In this document: in pieces, positions 55,062-64,000 of the stretch
How positions within the stretch are numbered: position 1 is the stretch's first letter
Layout of the letters: each line of letters begins with the position of its first letter
Source: Prosopocoilus inquinatus
Taxonomy: Eukaryota > Arthropoda > Insecta > Coleoptera > Lucanidae
Assembly: GCA_036172665.1 (NCBI GenBank)
Contig: CM069873.1
Span: forward strand, 42,502,001 to 42,566,000
Length of the DNA stretch: 64,000 nt
Direction of reading: 5' to 3'
Made by a program: the position numbers and the translations under genes
The notes under the pieces: model-generated
The model's database searches: none
The model's input: the letters and a program-made list of their open reading frames with translations, nothing else
What the model was told of the DNA's origin: nothing

Positions 55062-58040
55062 ACATGATAGATGAGTAAGGATCGATTAGATACATCACAG
55101 GAACAACGCTAATACGTGCTGTTTCATTTAAAACTATTTCCAGCTTCAACTGCGTCCGAGAACTTCGTATCTCACATCAAAGTTACTGGAGTTCATCGAA
55201 ACGCCAAATAACATGATAGATGAGTAAGGATCGATTAGATACATCACAGGAACAACGCTAATGCGTGTTGTTTCATTTAAAACTATTTCCAGCTTCAGCT
55301 GGGTCCGAGAATTTCGTATCTCACTTCAGAGTTGCTGGAGCCCATCCAAACGTCAAATAACATGATAGATGAGTAAGGATCGATTACATTCATCACAGGA
55401 ACTACGCTAATACGTGTTGTTTCGTTTAAAACTATTTCCAGTTTCTGCTGCGTCCGAAAACGTCGTATCTCACATCAGAGTTACTGGAGTTCATCGAAAC
55501 GTCAAATAACATGATAGATAAGTAAGGATCGATTAGATACAGCACAGGAACAACACTAATGCGTGTTGTTTCGTTTAAAACTATTTCCAGCTACTGCTGC
55601 GTCCAAAACCTTCGTATCTCACATCAGAGTTACTAGAGTCCATCGAAACGTCAAATAACATGATAGATGAGTAAGGATCGATTAGATACATCACAGGAGC
55701 AACGCTAATGCGTGTTGTTTCGTTTAAAACTATCTCCAGCTTCTGCTGCGTCCGAAAACTTTGTATCTCACATCAGAGTTACTGGAGTCCATCCAAACGT
55801 CAGATAACATGATAGATAAGTAAGGATCGATTAGATACATCACAGGAACAACGCTAATACGTGTTGTTTCGTTCAAAACTATTTCCAGCTTCTGCTGCGT
55901 CCGAGAACTTTGTATCTCACATCAGAGTTACTGGAGTCCATCCAAACGTCAAATAACATGATAGATGAGTAAGGATCGATTAGATACATCACAGGAACAA
56001 CGCTAATACGTGTTGTTTCGTTTAAAACTATTTCCAGCTTCTGCTGCGTCCGAAAATTTCGTATCTCACATTAGAGTTACTGGAGTCCATCGAAACGTCA
56101 AATAACATGATAGATGAGTAAGGATCGATTAGATACATCACAGGAACAACGCTAATACGTGCTGTTTCATTTAAAACTATTTCCAGCTTCAACTGCGTCC
56201 GAGAACTTCGTATCTCACATCAAAGTTACTGGAGTTCATCGAAACTCCAAATAACATGATAGATGAGTAAGGATCGATTAGATACATCACAGGAACAACG
56301 CTAATGCGTGTTGTTTCATTTAAAACTATTTCCAGCTTCAGCTGGGTCCGAGAACTTCGTATCTCACTTCAGAGTTGCTGGAGCCCATCCAAACGTCAAA
56401 TAACATGATAGATGAGTAAGGATCGATTACATTCATCACAGGAACTACGCTAATACGTGTTGTTTCATTTAAAACTATTTCCAGCTTCTGCTGCGTCCGA
56501 AAACTTTGTATCTCACATCAGAGTTACTGGAGTCCGTCCAAACGTCAAATAACATGATAGATAAGTAAGGATCGATTAGATACATCACAGGAACAACGCT
56601 AATACGTGTTGTTTCGTTCAAAACTATTTCCAGCTTCTGCTGCGTCCGAGAACTTTTTATCTCACATCAGAGTTACTGGAGTGCATCCAAACGTCAAATA
56701 ACATTCTAGATGAGTAAGGATCGATTAGATACATCACAGGAACAACGCTAATGCGTGTTGTTTCATTTAAAACTATTTCCAGCTTCTGCTGCGTCCGAAA
56801 ATTTCGTATCTCACATTAGAGTTATTGGAGTCCATCGAAACGTCAAATAACATAGTAGCTAAATAAGGATCGATTAGATACATCACAGGAACAACGCTAA
56901 TACGTGTTGTTTCGTTCAAAACTATTTCCAGCTTCTGCTGCGTCCGAAAACTTTGTATCTCACATCAGAGTTACTGGAGTCCATCGAAACGTCAAATAAC
57001 ATAGTAGATAAGTAAGGATCGATTAGATACATCACAGGAACTGCGCTAATACGTGTTGTTTCGTTCAAAACTATTTCCAGCTTCTGCTGCCTCCGAGAAC
57101 ATTGTATCTCACATCAGAGTTACTGGAGTCCATTCAAACGTCAAATAACATGATAGATGAGTAAGGATCGATTAGATACATCACAGGAACAACGCTAATG
57201 CGTGTTGTTTCGTTTAAAACTATTTCCAGCTTCAGCTGCGCCCGAGAACTTCGTATCTCACATCAAAGTTACTGGAGTCCATCGAAACGCCAAATAACAT
57301 GATAAATGAGTAAGGATCGATTAGATACATCACAGGAACAACGCTAATGCGTGTTGTTTCGTTTAAAGCTATTTCCAGCTTCTGCTGCGTCCGAAAATTT
57401 CGTATCTCACATTAGAGTTACTGGAGTCCATCGAAACGTCAAATGGCATGATAGATGAGTAAGGATCGATTAGATACATCACAGGAACAACGCTAATGCG
57501 TGTTGTTTCATTTAAAACTATTTCCAGCTTCTGCTGCGTCCGAAAATTTCGTATCTCACATCAGAGTTACTGGAGTCCATCGAAACGTCAAATAACATAG
57601 TAGATAAGAAAGGATCGATTAGATACAGCACAGGAACAACACTAATGCGTGTTGTTTCGTTTAAAACTATTTCCAGCTCCTGCTGCGTCCAAAAACTTCG
57701 TATCTCACATCAGAGTTGCTAGAGTCCATCGAAACGTCAAATAACATAGTAGCTAAATAAGGATCGATTAGATACATCACAGGAACAACGCTAGTACGTG
57801 TTGTTTCGTTCAAAACTATTTCCAGCTTCTGCTGCGTCCGAAAACTTTGTATCTCACATCAGAGTTACTGGAGTCCATCGAAACGCCAAATAACATGATA
57901 GATGAGTAAGGATCGATTAGATACATCACAGGAACAACGCTAATGCGTGTTGTTTCGTTTAAAATTATCTCCAGCTTCTGCTGCGTCCGAAAACTTTGTA
58001 TCTCACATCAGAGCTACTGGAGTCCATCCAAACGTCAAAT
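55062..58040. repeat. 20-monomer segment, copy 2 of a 9,102-bp-apart pair
   Basis: Partner of 45,960-48,940 with the same order of about 20 monomers. Similarity ends at about 58,040 (ccatccaaacgtcaaat here, ccatccaaacgtcagat there) and begins just right of the 3-bp-insertion monomer at 55,023. Confidence 0.85.
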
Positions 58041-59169
58041 AACATGATAGATGAGTAAGGATCGATTAGATACATCACAGGAACAACGCTAATACGTGTT
58101 GTTTCGTTTAAAACTATTTCCAGCTTCTGCTGCGTCCGAAAATTTCGTATCTCACATTAGAGTTACTGGAGTCCATCGAAACGTCAAATAACATGATAGA
58201 TGAGTAAGGATCGATTAGATACATCACAGGAACAACGCTAATACGTGCTGTTTCATTTAAAACTATTTCCAGCTTCAGCTGCGTCCGAGAACTTCGTATC
58301 TCACATCAAAGTTACTGGAGTCAATCGAAACGCCAAATAACATGATAGATAAGTAAGGATCGATTAGATACATCACAGGAACAACGCTAATGCGTGTTGT
58401 TTCATTTAAAACTATTTCCAGCTTCAGCTGCGTCCGAGAACTTCGTATCTCACTTCAGAGTTACTGGAGCCCATCCAAACGTCAAATAACATGATAGATG
58501 AGTAAGGATCGATTACATTCATCACAGGAACAACGCTAATACGTGTTGTTTCGTTTAAAACTATTTCCAGCTTATGCTGCGTCCGAAAACGTCGTATCTC
58601 ACTTCAGAGTTACTGGAGTCCATCGAAACGTCAAATAACATGATAGATAAGTAAGGATCGATTAGATACAGCACAGGAACAACACTAATGCGTGTTGTTT
58701 CGTTTAAAACTATTTCCAGCTCCTGCTGCGGCCAAAAACTTCGTATCTCACATCAGAGTTACTAGAGTCCATCGAAACGTCAAATAACATGATAGATGAG
58801 TAAGGATCGATTAGATACATCACAGGAACAACGCTAATACGTGTTGTTTCGTTTAAAACTATTTCCAGCTTCTGCTGCGTCCGAAAGTTTCGTATCTCAC
58901 ATTAGAGTTATTGGAGTCCATCGAAACGTCAAATAACATAGTAGCTAAGTAAGGATCGATTAGGTACATCACAGGAACAACGCTAATACGTGTTGTTTCG
59001 TTCAAAACTATTTCCAGCTTCTGCTGCGTCCGAAAACATTGTATCTCACATCAGAGTTACTAGAGTCCATCGAAACGCCAAATAACATGATAGATGAGTA
59101 AGGATCGATTAGATACATCACAGGAACTACGCTAATACGTGTTGTTTCGTTTAAAACTATTTCCAGCTT

Positions 59170-59740
59170 CTGCTGCGTCCGAAAACTTTGTATCTCACAT
59201 CAGAGTTACTGGAGTCCATCCAAACGTCAAATAACATGATAGATAAGTAAAGATCGATTAGATACATCACAGGAACAACGCTAATACGTGTTGTTTCGTT
59301 CAAAACTATTTCCAGCTTCTGCTGGGTAAGAGAACTTTGTATCTCACATCAGAGTTACTGGAGTCCATCCAAACGTCAAATACCATGATAGATGAGTAAG
59401 GATCGATTAGACACATCACAGGAACAACGCTAATACGTATTGTTTCGTTTAAAACTATTTCCAGCTTCTGCTGCGTCCGAAAATTTCGTATCTCACATTA
59501 GAGTTACTCGAGTCCATCGAAACGACAAATAACATAGTAGCTAAGTAAGGATCGATTAGATACATCACAGGAACAACGCTAATACGTGTTGTTTCGTTTA
59601 AAACTATTTCCAGCTCCTGCTGCGTCCAAAAACTTCGTATATCACATCAGAGTTACTAGAGTCCATCGAAACTTCAAATAACATGATAGATGAGTAAGGA
59701 TCGATTAGATACATCACAGGAACAACGCTAATACGTGTTG
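59170..59740. repeat. A/B-type monomer string embedded in block C
   Basis: Four monomers in the same order as at about 11,470-12,040: gataagtaaagatcg, then a taagagaac unit (here gctgggtaag instead of gctgcgtaag), then taccatgatag with gattagacac, then tagctaag and ccaaaaacttcgtatatc. It carries private changes such as ttactcgag at 59,505 and gtattgtttcg at 59,438. It therefore looks like an older or less homogenised relative of the A/B material. Confidence 0.7.
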
Positions 59741-61111
59741 TTTCGTTCAAAACTATTTCCAGCTTCTGCTGCGTCCGAGAACATTGTATCTCACATCAGA
59801 GTTACTGGAGTCCATTCAAACGTCAAATAACATGATAGATGAGTAAGGATCGATTAGATACATCACAGGAACAACGCTAATGCGTGTTGTTTCGTTTAAA
59901 ACTATTTCTAGCTTCAGTTGCGCCCGAGAACTTCGTATCTCACATCAAAGTTACTGGAGTCCATCGAAACGCCAAATAACATGATAAATGAGTAAGGATC
60001 GATTAGATACATCACAGGAACAACGCTAATGCGTGTTGTTTCGTTGAAAACTATTTCCAGCTTCTGCTGCGTCCGAAAATTTCGTATCTCACATTAGAGT
60101 TACTGGAGTCCATCGAAACGTCAAATAACATGATAGATGAGTAAGGATCGATTAGATACATCACAGGAACAACGCTAATACGTGCTGTTTCATTTAAAAC
60201 TATTTCCAGCTTCAACTGCGTCCGAGAACTTCGTATCTCACATCAAAGTTACTGGAGTTCATCGAAACGCTAAATAACATGACAGATGAGTAAGGATCGA
60301 TTAGATACATCACAGGAGCAACGCTAATGCGTGTTGTTTCATTTAAAACTATTTCCAGCTTCAGCTGGCTCCGAGAACTTCGTATCTCACTTCAGAGTTG
60401 CTGTAGCTCATTCAAACGTCAAATAACATGATAGATGAGTAAGGATCGATTACATTCATCACAGGAACTACGCTAATACGTGTTGTTTCATTTAAAACTA
60501 TTTCCAGCTTCTGCTGCGTCCGAAAACTTTGTATCTCCCATCAGAGTTACTGAAGTCCGTCCAAACGTCAAATAACATGATAGATAAGTAAGGATCGATT
60601 AGATACAGCACAGGAACAACAGTAATGCGTGTGGTTTCGTTTAAAACTATTTCCAGCCCCTGCTGCGTCCAAAACCTTCGTATCTCACATCAGAGTTACT
60701 AGAGTCCATCGAAGCGTCAAATAACATGATAGATGAGTAAGGATCGATTAGATACATCACAGGAACAACGCTAATGCGTGTTGTTTCATTTAAAACCATT
60801 TCCAGATTCTGCTGCGTTCGAAAATTTCGTCTCTCACATCAGAGTTACTGGAGTCCATCGAAACGTCAAATAACATAGTAGATAAGTAAGGATCGATTAG
60901 ATACATCACAGGAACAACGCTAATACGTGTTGTTTCGTTCAAAACTATTTCCAGCTTCTGCTGCGTCCGAGAACTTTGTATCTCACATCAGAGTTACTGG
61001 AGTCCATTCAAACGTCAAATAACATGACAGATGAGTAAGGATCGATTAGATACATCACAGGAACAACGCTAATGCGTGTTGTTTCGTTTAAAACTATTTC
61101 CAGCTCCTGCT

Positions 61112-61707
61112 GCGTCCGAAAATTTCGTATCTCACATTAGAGTTACTGGAGTCCATCGAAACGTCAAATAACATGATAGATGAGTAAGGATCGATTAGAT
61201 ACATCACAGGAACAACGCTAATGCGTGTTGTTTCGTCTAAAACTATTTCCAGCTTCTGCTGCGTCCTAAAGTTTCGTATCTCACATTAGAGTTACTGGAG
61301 TCCATCGAAACGTCAAATAACATGATAGATGAGTAAGGATCGATTAGATACATCACAGGAACAACGCTAATGCGTGTTGTTTCGTTTAACACTATTTCCA
61401 GCTTCTGCTGCGCCCGAAAATTTCGTATCTCACATTAGAGTTACTGGAGTCCATCGAAACGTCAAATAACATGATAGAGGAGTAAGGATCGATTAGATAC
61501 ATCACAGGAACAACGCTAATGCGTGTTGTTTCGTTTAAAACTATTTCCAGCTTCTGCTGCGTCCGAAAATTTCGTATCTCACATTAGAGTTACTGGAGTC
61601 CATCGAAACGTCAAATAACATGGTAGCTAAGTAAGGATCTATTAGATACATCACAGGAACAACGCTAATACGTGTTGCTTCGTTTAAAACTATTTCCAGC
61701 TTCTGCT
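61112..61707. repeat. Run of four same-class monomers near the array's interrupted end
   Basis: Four consecutive units starting at 61,112, 61,261, 61,410 and 61,559 all belong to the class with cacattagag and catcgaaacgtc. Elsewhere this class is interleaved with others. Each has private substitutions (cgtctaaaac, gcgtcctaaag, tttaacac, gatagagg). The pattern is monomeric rather than higher-order. Confidence 0.75.
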
Positions 61708-62389
61708 GCGTCCGAAAACTTTGTATCTCACATCAGAGTTACTGGAGTCCATTCAAACGTCAAATAACATGATAGATGAGTAAGGATCGATTAGATACAT
61801 CACAGGAACAACGCTAATGCGTGTTGTTTCGTTTAAAACTATTTCCAGCTTCTGCTGCGTCTGAAAATTTCGTATCTCACATTAGAGTTACTGGAGTCCA
61901 TCGAAACGTCAAATAACATGATAGATGAGTAAGGATCGATTAGATACATCACAGGAACAACGCTAATACGTGCTGTTTCATTTAAAAGTATTTCCAGCTT
62001 CAACTGCGTCCGAGAACTTCGTATCTCACATCAAAGTTACTGGAGTTCATCGAAACGCCAAATAACATGATAGATGAGTAAGGATCGATTAGATACATCA
62101 CAGGAACAACGCTAATGCGTGTTGTTTCATTTAAAACTATTTCCAGCTTCAGCTGGGTCCGAGAACTTCGTATCTCACTTCAGAGTTGCTGGAGCCCATC
62201 CAAACGTCAAATAACATGATAGATGAGTAAGGATCGATTACATTCATCACAGGAACTACGCTAATACGTGTTGTTTCGTTTAAAACTATTTCCAGCTTCT
62301 GCTGCGTCCGAAAACTTTGTATCTCACATCAGAGTTACTGGAGTCCATCCAAACGTCAAATAACATGATAGATAAGTAAGGATCGATTA

Positions 62390-62394
62390 GATAC
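62390..62394. other. Presumed left copy of the target-site duplication (gatac)
   Basis: Last five satellite bases before the LTR, corresponding to monomer positions 87-91. BEL/Pao integration usually duplicates 4-6 bp of target. The right copy is outside the window, so this is a prediction from the junction position only. Confidence 0.45.
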
Positions 62395-62561
62395 TGTTAA
62401 CACGATTTTTACGTTCATTTTAATGAATCACATACACTTGTAAAAAAAAAAAACAATTGCAATATAAATAAAAAACTTTCATATAAAAAAAGGTAATTGT
62501 ACCAGCGAAATTTTTCTGCAAACAAACACAAAGAAATACAGTCCACTATATCGAATCAACA
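62395..62561 (+). repeat. Putative 5' LTR (167 bp)
   Basis: Begins TGTTAACA at the satellite junction and is taken to end at ...AATCAACA (62,561), giving the usual TG...CA termini with a TGTT/AACA inverted end. The end was chosen because the primer site starts nine bases later. Inside are a 12-base A run (62,442-62,453), a TATA-like box and an AATAAA signal. BEL/Pao LTRs are commonly a few hundred bp, so 167 bp is short and the right boundary is uncertain. A 3' LTR outside the window would settle it. Confidence 0.6.
62463..62472 (+). promoter_or_regulatory. TATA-like box overlapping an AATAAA polyadenylation signal in the LTR
   Basis: TATAAATA at 62,463-62,470 overlaps AATAAA at 62,467-62,472. 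A second TATAAAAA lies at 62,482. In an AT-rich LTR such strings can occur by chance, but the position within the putative LTR fits a retroelement promoter and polyadenylation region. Confidence 0.4.
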
Positions 62562-62570
62562 TATTATTTT

Positions 62571-62590
62571 TGGTCCGATCGAGCCGGATT
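62571..62590 (+). other. Primer binding site, tRNA-Tyr-like
   Basis: TGGTCCGATCGAGCCGGATT begins with TGG, complementary to the tRNA CCA end. Its second part, TCGAGCCGGATTC, matches the complement of the T-stem/acceptor region of animal tRNA-Tyr as I recall it (TGGTCC-TTCGAGCCGGATT). The difference is one extra base in the middle (GA in place of T). The position just after the LTR supports the call; the tRNA identity is from memory. Confidence 0.55.
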
Positions 62591-62861
62591 CAAGATTTAC
62601 AAGAACTAAGCGCATCAGCGAAGAAGAGAAACACCGCATAGAAAACTATCGTTCAGGACTACAGATAAGGCTCTAGAACAGTTCTAGAATTTGTAGGCTG
62701 CTATCTGTGTTAAGGTAGTACACATTTATAAAACACATTCATACTTTTATACATTTATTTGCAAAAGAAAATATTTTGACAAATATTTTTACACATTAAC
62801 ACAATTTCTTTGTAACTAGGTTACAATAATTCAATTCATAGTTTTCTGAATTTGAAAAGTC
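62591..62861 (+). other. 5' leader of the retrotransposon
   Basis: Untranslated stretch between the primer site and gag, containing no open frame of note. It includes a purine-rich part (agcgaagaagagaaacacc near 62,616), the 17-bp palindrome listed separately, and an AT-rich tract from about 62,720. Packaging signals are normally in this region, but I cannot identify one. An in-frame TGA at 62,853-62,855 precedes the gag ATG. Confidence 0.6.
62672..62688. promoter_or_regulatory. 17-bp palindrome, heat-shock-element-like
   Basis: TCTAGAAC-A-GTTCTAGA is a perfect inverted repeat with 8-bp arms and a single central base. With the following bases it reads CTCTAGAACAGTTCTAGAA. That contains a correctly spaced TTCnnGAA (62,682-62,689) and a GAA...TTC pair with three instead of two intervening bases. 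This resembles heat shock factor sites, but the function is conjecture; it could equally be an RNA hairpin in the leader. Confidence 0.45.
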
Positions 62862-64000
62862 ATGCAAGACGTCACATCTACTGAAAAACTTGTGCGTAAA
62901 CGAGGTACTATTAAATACAAACTAACAAATTTTATAAAATATTTACGCACAGTTCAAGATGCATATGCAAGTGATCAAGTTTTAGCAGAAAAAACAATCA
63001 TTGAATTGCAAGATCGTAGTAGCAAGTTTGCATCGTTGTTTGAGGAATTTGATGAAACTCAGAGTAAAATAGAATATATTTGCGATGAAGATGACTTAGA
63101 AAGGCAATATTTAGAGAGAGAAGATTTCACTGAAAAGCATTCATCCGCAATCACAGACGCAAAATTTATTTTAAAGCAAGTCTGCACACCTGTCATCCAA
63201 ATTCAAAGCGACAGTATCACTGGCATATCAGATTCCTCAAAACAAAACGGTATTTCTCACAACATTAAACTTCCAACAATTAAACTTGCAAAATTTAACG
63301 GTGCATATGATAATTGGTTGGAATTCAAAGATACTTTTGAGTCACTAATTAATTCAAACAAATCAATTGACAATGTTCAGAAGTATCATTATTTACGTGC
63401 TTCACTAGAAGGTGACGCACTAAAGGTTATACAGTCTCTAGAATTCTCATCCGAAAATTACATAATCGCATGGGAACTACTTTGCAATAGGTATAATAAC
63501 ATCAGATTGTTAATTAATAATCACATCAAATCTCTGTTTGAATTAAATTCACTTACAAAGGAGTCCTCAAGAGGAATAAGAGACTTGATAGATACCATTT
63601 TTAAACATTTAAGAGCTCTTCAAACACTAGAACAACCAACAGAACATTGGGACACTTTGTTGATATTTTTAATTACGTCAAAATTAGACAAATTTACTGT
63701 TCGGGAATGGGAAAAAGTTAAAACAGGCAATAATTTCCCAACACTTTCTGAATTCAAGAGTTTTTTGAATTCAAGAGCAGATTTTCTAGAAACACTTGAA
63801 ATCAATCATAATAAAATTGCCAAAGAACATAAACAGTTACATAATAATATCAAACAAGTTTCGTTAATATCCTCAAATGTGAAATGTCCTGTATGTAATG
63901 GGGCACATTTAATTTATTATTGTGAAAAATTCTTAAAATTAAATTTGTCAGATAAATTAAAAACAGTAAAGCAGCTGAATCTTTGTAATAACTGTTTACG
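62862..64000 (+). CDS. gag: Gag polyprotein of a BEL/Pao retrotransposon (partial, open at window end)
   Basis: 379 codons are read from the ATG at 62,862, the first in frame after TGA at 62,853. The frame is uninterrupted and runs off the window. Residues about 20-110 are highly charged and helix-like (QDRSSKFASLFEEFDETQSK), as expected for the N-terminal part of this Gag type. Residues about 137-280 carry the DUF1759 hallmarks: LPTIKLAKFNGAYDNWLEFK (137-156), VQKYHYLRASLEGDAL (172-187), then AWELLCNRYNN and INNHIKSLF. A zinc knuckle follows, C342-X2-C345-X3-H349-X4-C354, with the next cysteine pair C375-X2-C378 at the edge. The zinc knuckle binds the element's RNA during particle assembly (family knowledge). 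In this family Gag is often fused in one frame with protease-RT-RNase H-integrase, so the CDS probably extends well beyond 64,000. The base composition is AT-rich, unlike the satellite. Confidence 0.92.
   Translation, partial: MQDVTSTEKLVRKRGTIKYKLTNFIKYLRTVQDAYASDQVLAEKTIIELQDRSSKFASLFEEFDETQSKIEYICDEDDLERQYLEREDFTEKHSSAITDAKFILKQVCTPVIQIQSDSITGISDSSKQNGISHNIKLPTIKLAKFNGAYDNWLEFKDTFESLINSNKSIDNVQKYHYLRASLEGDALKVIQSLEFSSENYIIAWELLCNRYNNIRLLINNHIKSLFELNSLTKESSRGIRDLIDTIFKHLRALQTLEQPTEHWDTLLIFLITSKLDKFTVREWEKVKTGNNFPTLSEFKSFLNSRADFLETLEINHNKIAKEHKQLHNNIKQVSLISSNVKCPVCNGAHLIYYCEKFLKLNLSDKLKTVKQLNLCNNCL

Larger units (their letters stand above)
1..62394. repeat. 149-bp satellite DNA array (418 monomers plus 91 bp)
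   Basis: Head-to-tail tandem repeat with a strict 149-bp period: with the monomer phased at gcgtcc, starts fall at 1, 150, 299, 448 and so on. Neighbouring monomers differ by a handful of substitutions. Indels are very rare: +18 near 7,829, -2 near 22,511, -12 near 37,984, +3 at four places (43,541; 44,736; 53,237; 55,028), -1 at two places (about 44,868 and 45,470) and +7 near 50,329. Together they give +21 bp, which accounts exactly for the array length. The left end lies outside the window and the right end is cut by a retrotransposon. No other interspersed sequence is seen. The size and organisation are typical of centromeric or pericentromeric satellite, but that location is inference. 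I do not recognise the family. Confidence 0.98.
34858..62394. repeat. Satellite block C with its own nested duplications
   Basis: About 27.5 kb of the same 149-bp satellite with a different monomer order from A and B. Frequent classes are gtgctgtttcatttaaaac followed by cttcaactgcg, cttcagctgggtccgag, cacttcagag with cgattacattcatc, and ccaaaaccttcg. Its first part (34,430-35,300, overlapping the end of B) recurs at 37,560-38,400 with an offset of 3,129 bp (21 monomers), apart from the 12-bp deletion. A further relationship links 44,250-44,830 with 52,750-53,330 (offset 8,501 bp = 57 monomers + 8). The remaining repeats are listed separately. Confidence 0.85.
62395..64000 (+). mobile_element. 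BEL/Pao-type LTR retrotransposon, 5' part, inserted in the satellite
   Basis: Satellite sequence stops abruptly in mid-monomer and is replaced by AT-rich unique sequence starting TGTTAACACG. In order this holds a putative short LTR, a tRNA-complementary primer site, a leader of about 270 bp and a gag frame open to the window end. The gag protein has the DUF1759 region and the zinc-knuckle spacing characteristic of BEL/Pao elements, which sets it apart from Ty3 and Ty1 types. The missing parts (protease, RT, RNase H, integrase, 3' LTR) should lie within several kilobases to the right. The gag frame has no stop or frameshift over 379 codons, so the copy may be young and perhaps intact. Integration into the array is clear; whether satellite resumes on the other side cannot be seen. 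Confidence 0.88.

Noticed and set aside
1..62394. CRISPR-like array of regular repeats
   Set aside because: There are no unique spacers. The whole 149-bp unit is repeated, and the context is a eukaryotic satellite with a retrotransposon.
62395..62861. Host promoter or unique flanking DNA of the chromosome
   Set aside because: TG...CA ends, a tRNA-complementary site and an adjacent BEL/Pao gag explain the stretch better as LTR and leader of an inserted element.
63620..63805. 61-codon minus-strand frame within gag
   Set aside because: It lies antisense to the well-supported Gag frame in AT-rich sequence and has no recognisable features.

Overview
The window is almost entirely one tandem satellite DNA array, followed by the left end of an LTR retrotransposon. 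Bases 1-62,394 are head-to-tail copies of a 149-bp monomer of about 40% GC (hand count of one monomer). Every indel I could find adds up to a net +21 bp, and 418 x 149 + 91 + 21 = 62,394. The stretch therefore holds 418 complete monomers plus 91 bp of the next, with nothing else inside it. The unit length is not a multiple of three and I see no credible gene in the array. At 62,395 the satellite stops in mid-monomer and a TGTT-starting LTR begins. A leader with a tRNA-complementary primer site follows, and then a gag gene of the BEL/Pao type that is still open at the window end. Pericentromeric or centromeric-type satellite with a BEL/Pao element points to an animal, most likely an insect. I do not recognise the satellite and cannot name the species.

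The array has a clear layered structure, read from diagnostic variants. (1) At 1-6,512 a 23-monomer higher-order unit (3,427 bp) is followed by a second copy that has lost one monomer (22-mer, 3,278-bp offset). (2) Block A (about 4,430-22,490) and block B (about 22,625-34,857) are two copies of one large segment, offset about 18.19 kb. B is 39 monomers shorter. (3) Inside A a 30-monomer segment (4,470 bp) is tandemly duplicated, and inside each of its copies a 6-monomer segment (894 bp) is duplicated again. (4) Block C (34,858-62,394) has its own duplications: a 36-mer offset pair, a 9-mer unit (1,341 bp) present nearly three times, and a pair of about 3-kb segments 9,102 bp apart. It ends in a more monomeric, more variable stretch near the retrotransposon. 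Shared derived variants allow the amplification steps in A to be ordered.

The retrotransposon part (62,395-64,000) contains a putative 167-bp 5' LTR with a TATA-like box and AATAAA, a primer binding site resembling the complement of the tRNA-Tyr 3' end, a 5' leader carrying a near-perfect 17-bp palindrome, and 379 codons of Gag. Gag has the DUF1759 core region and a CX2CX3HX4C zinc knuckle. Protease, reverse transcriptase, RNase H, integrase and the 3' LTR would lie beyond the window. No bacterial-type operon, CRISPR array, tRNA, rRNA or host protein gene is visible.
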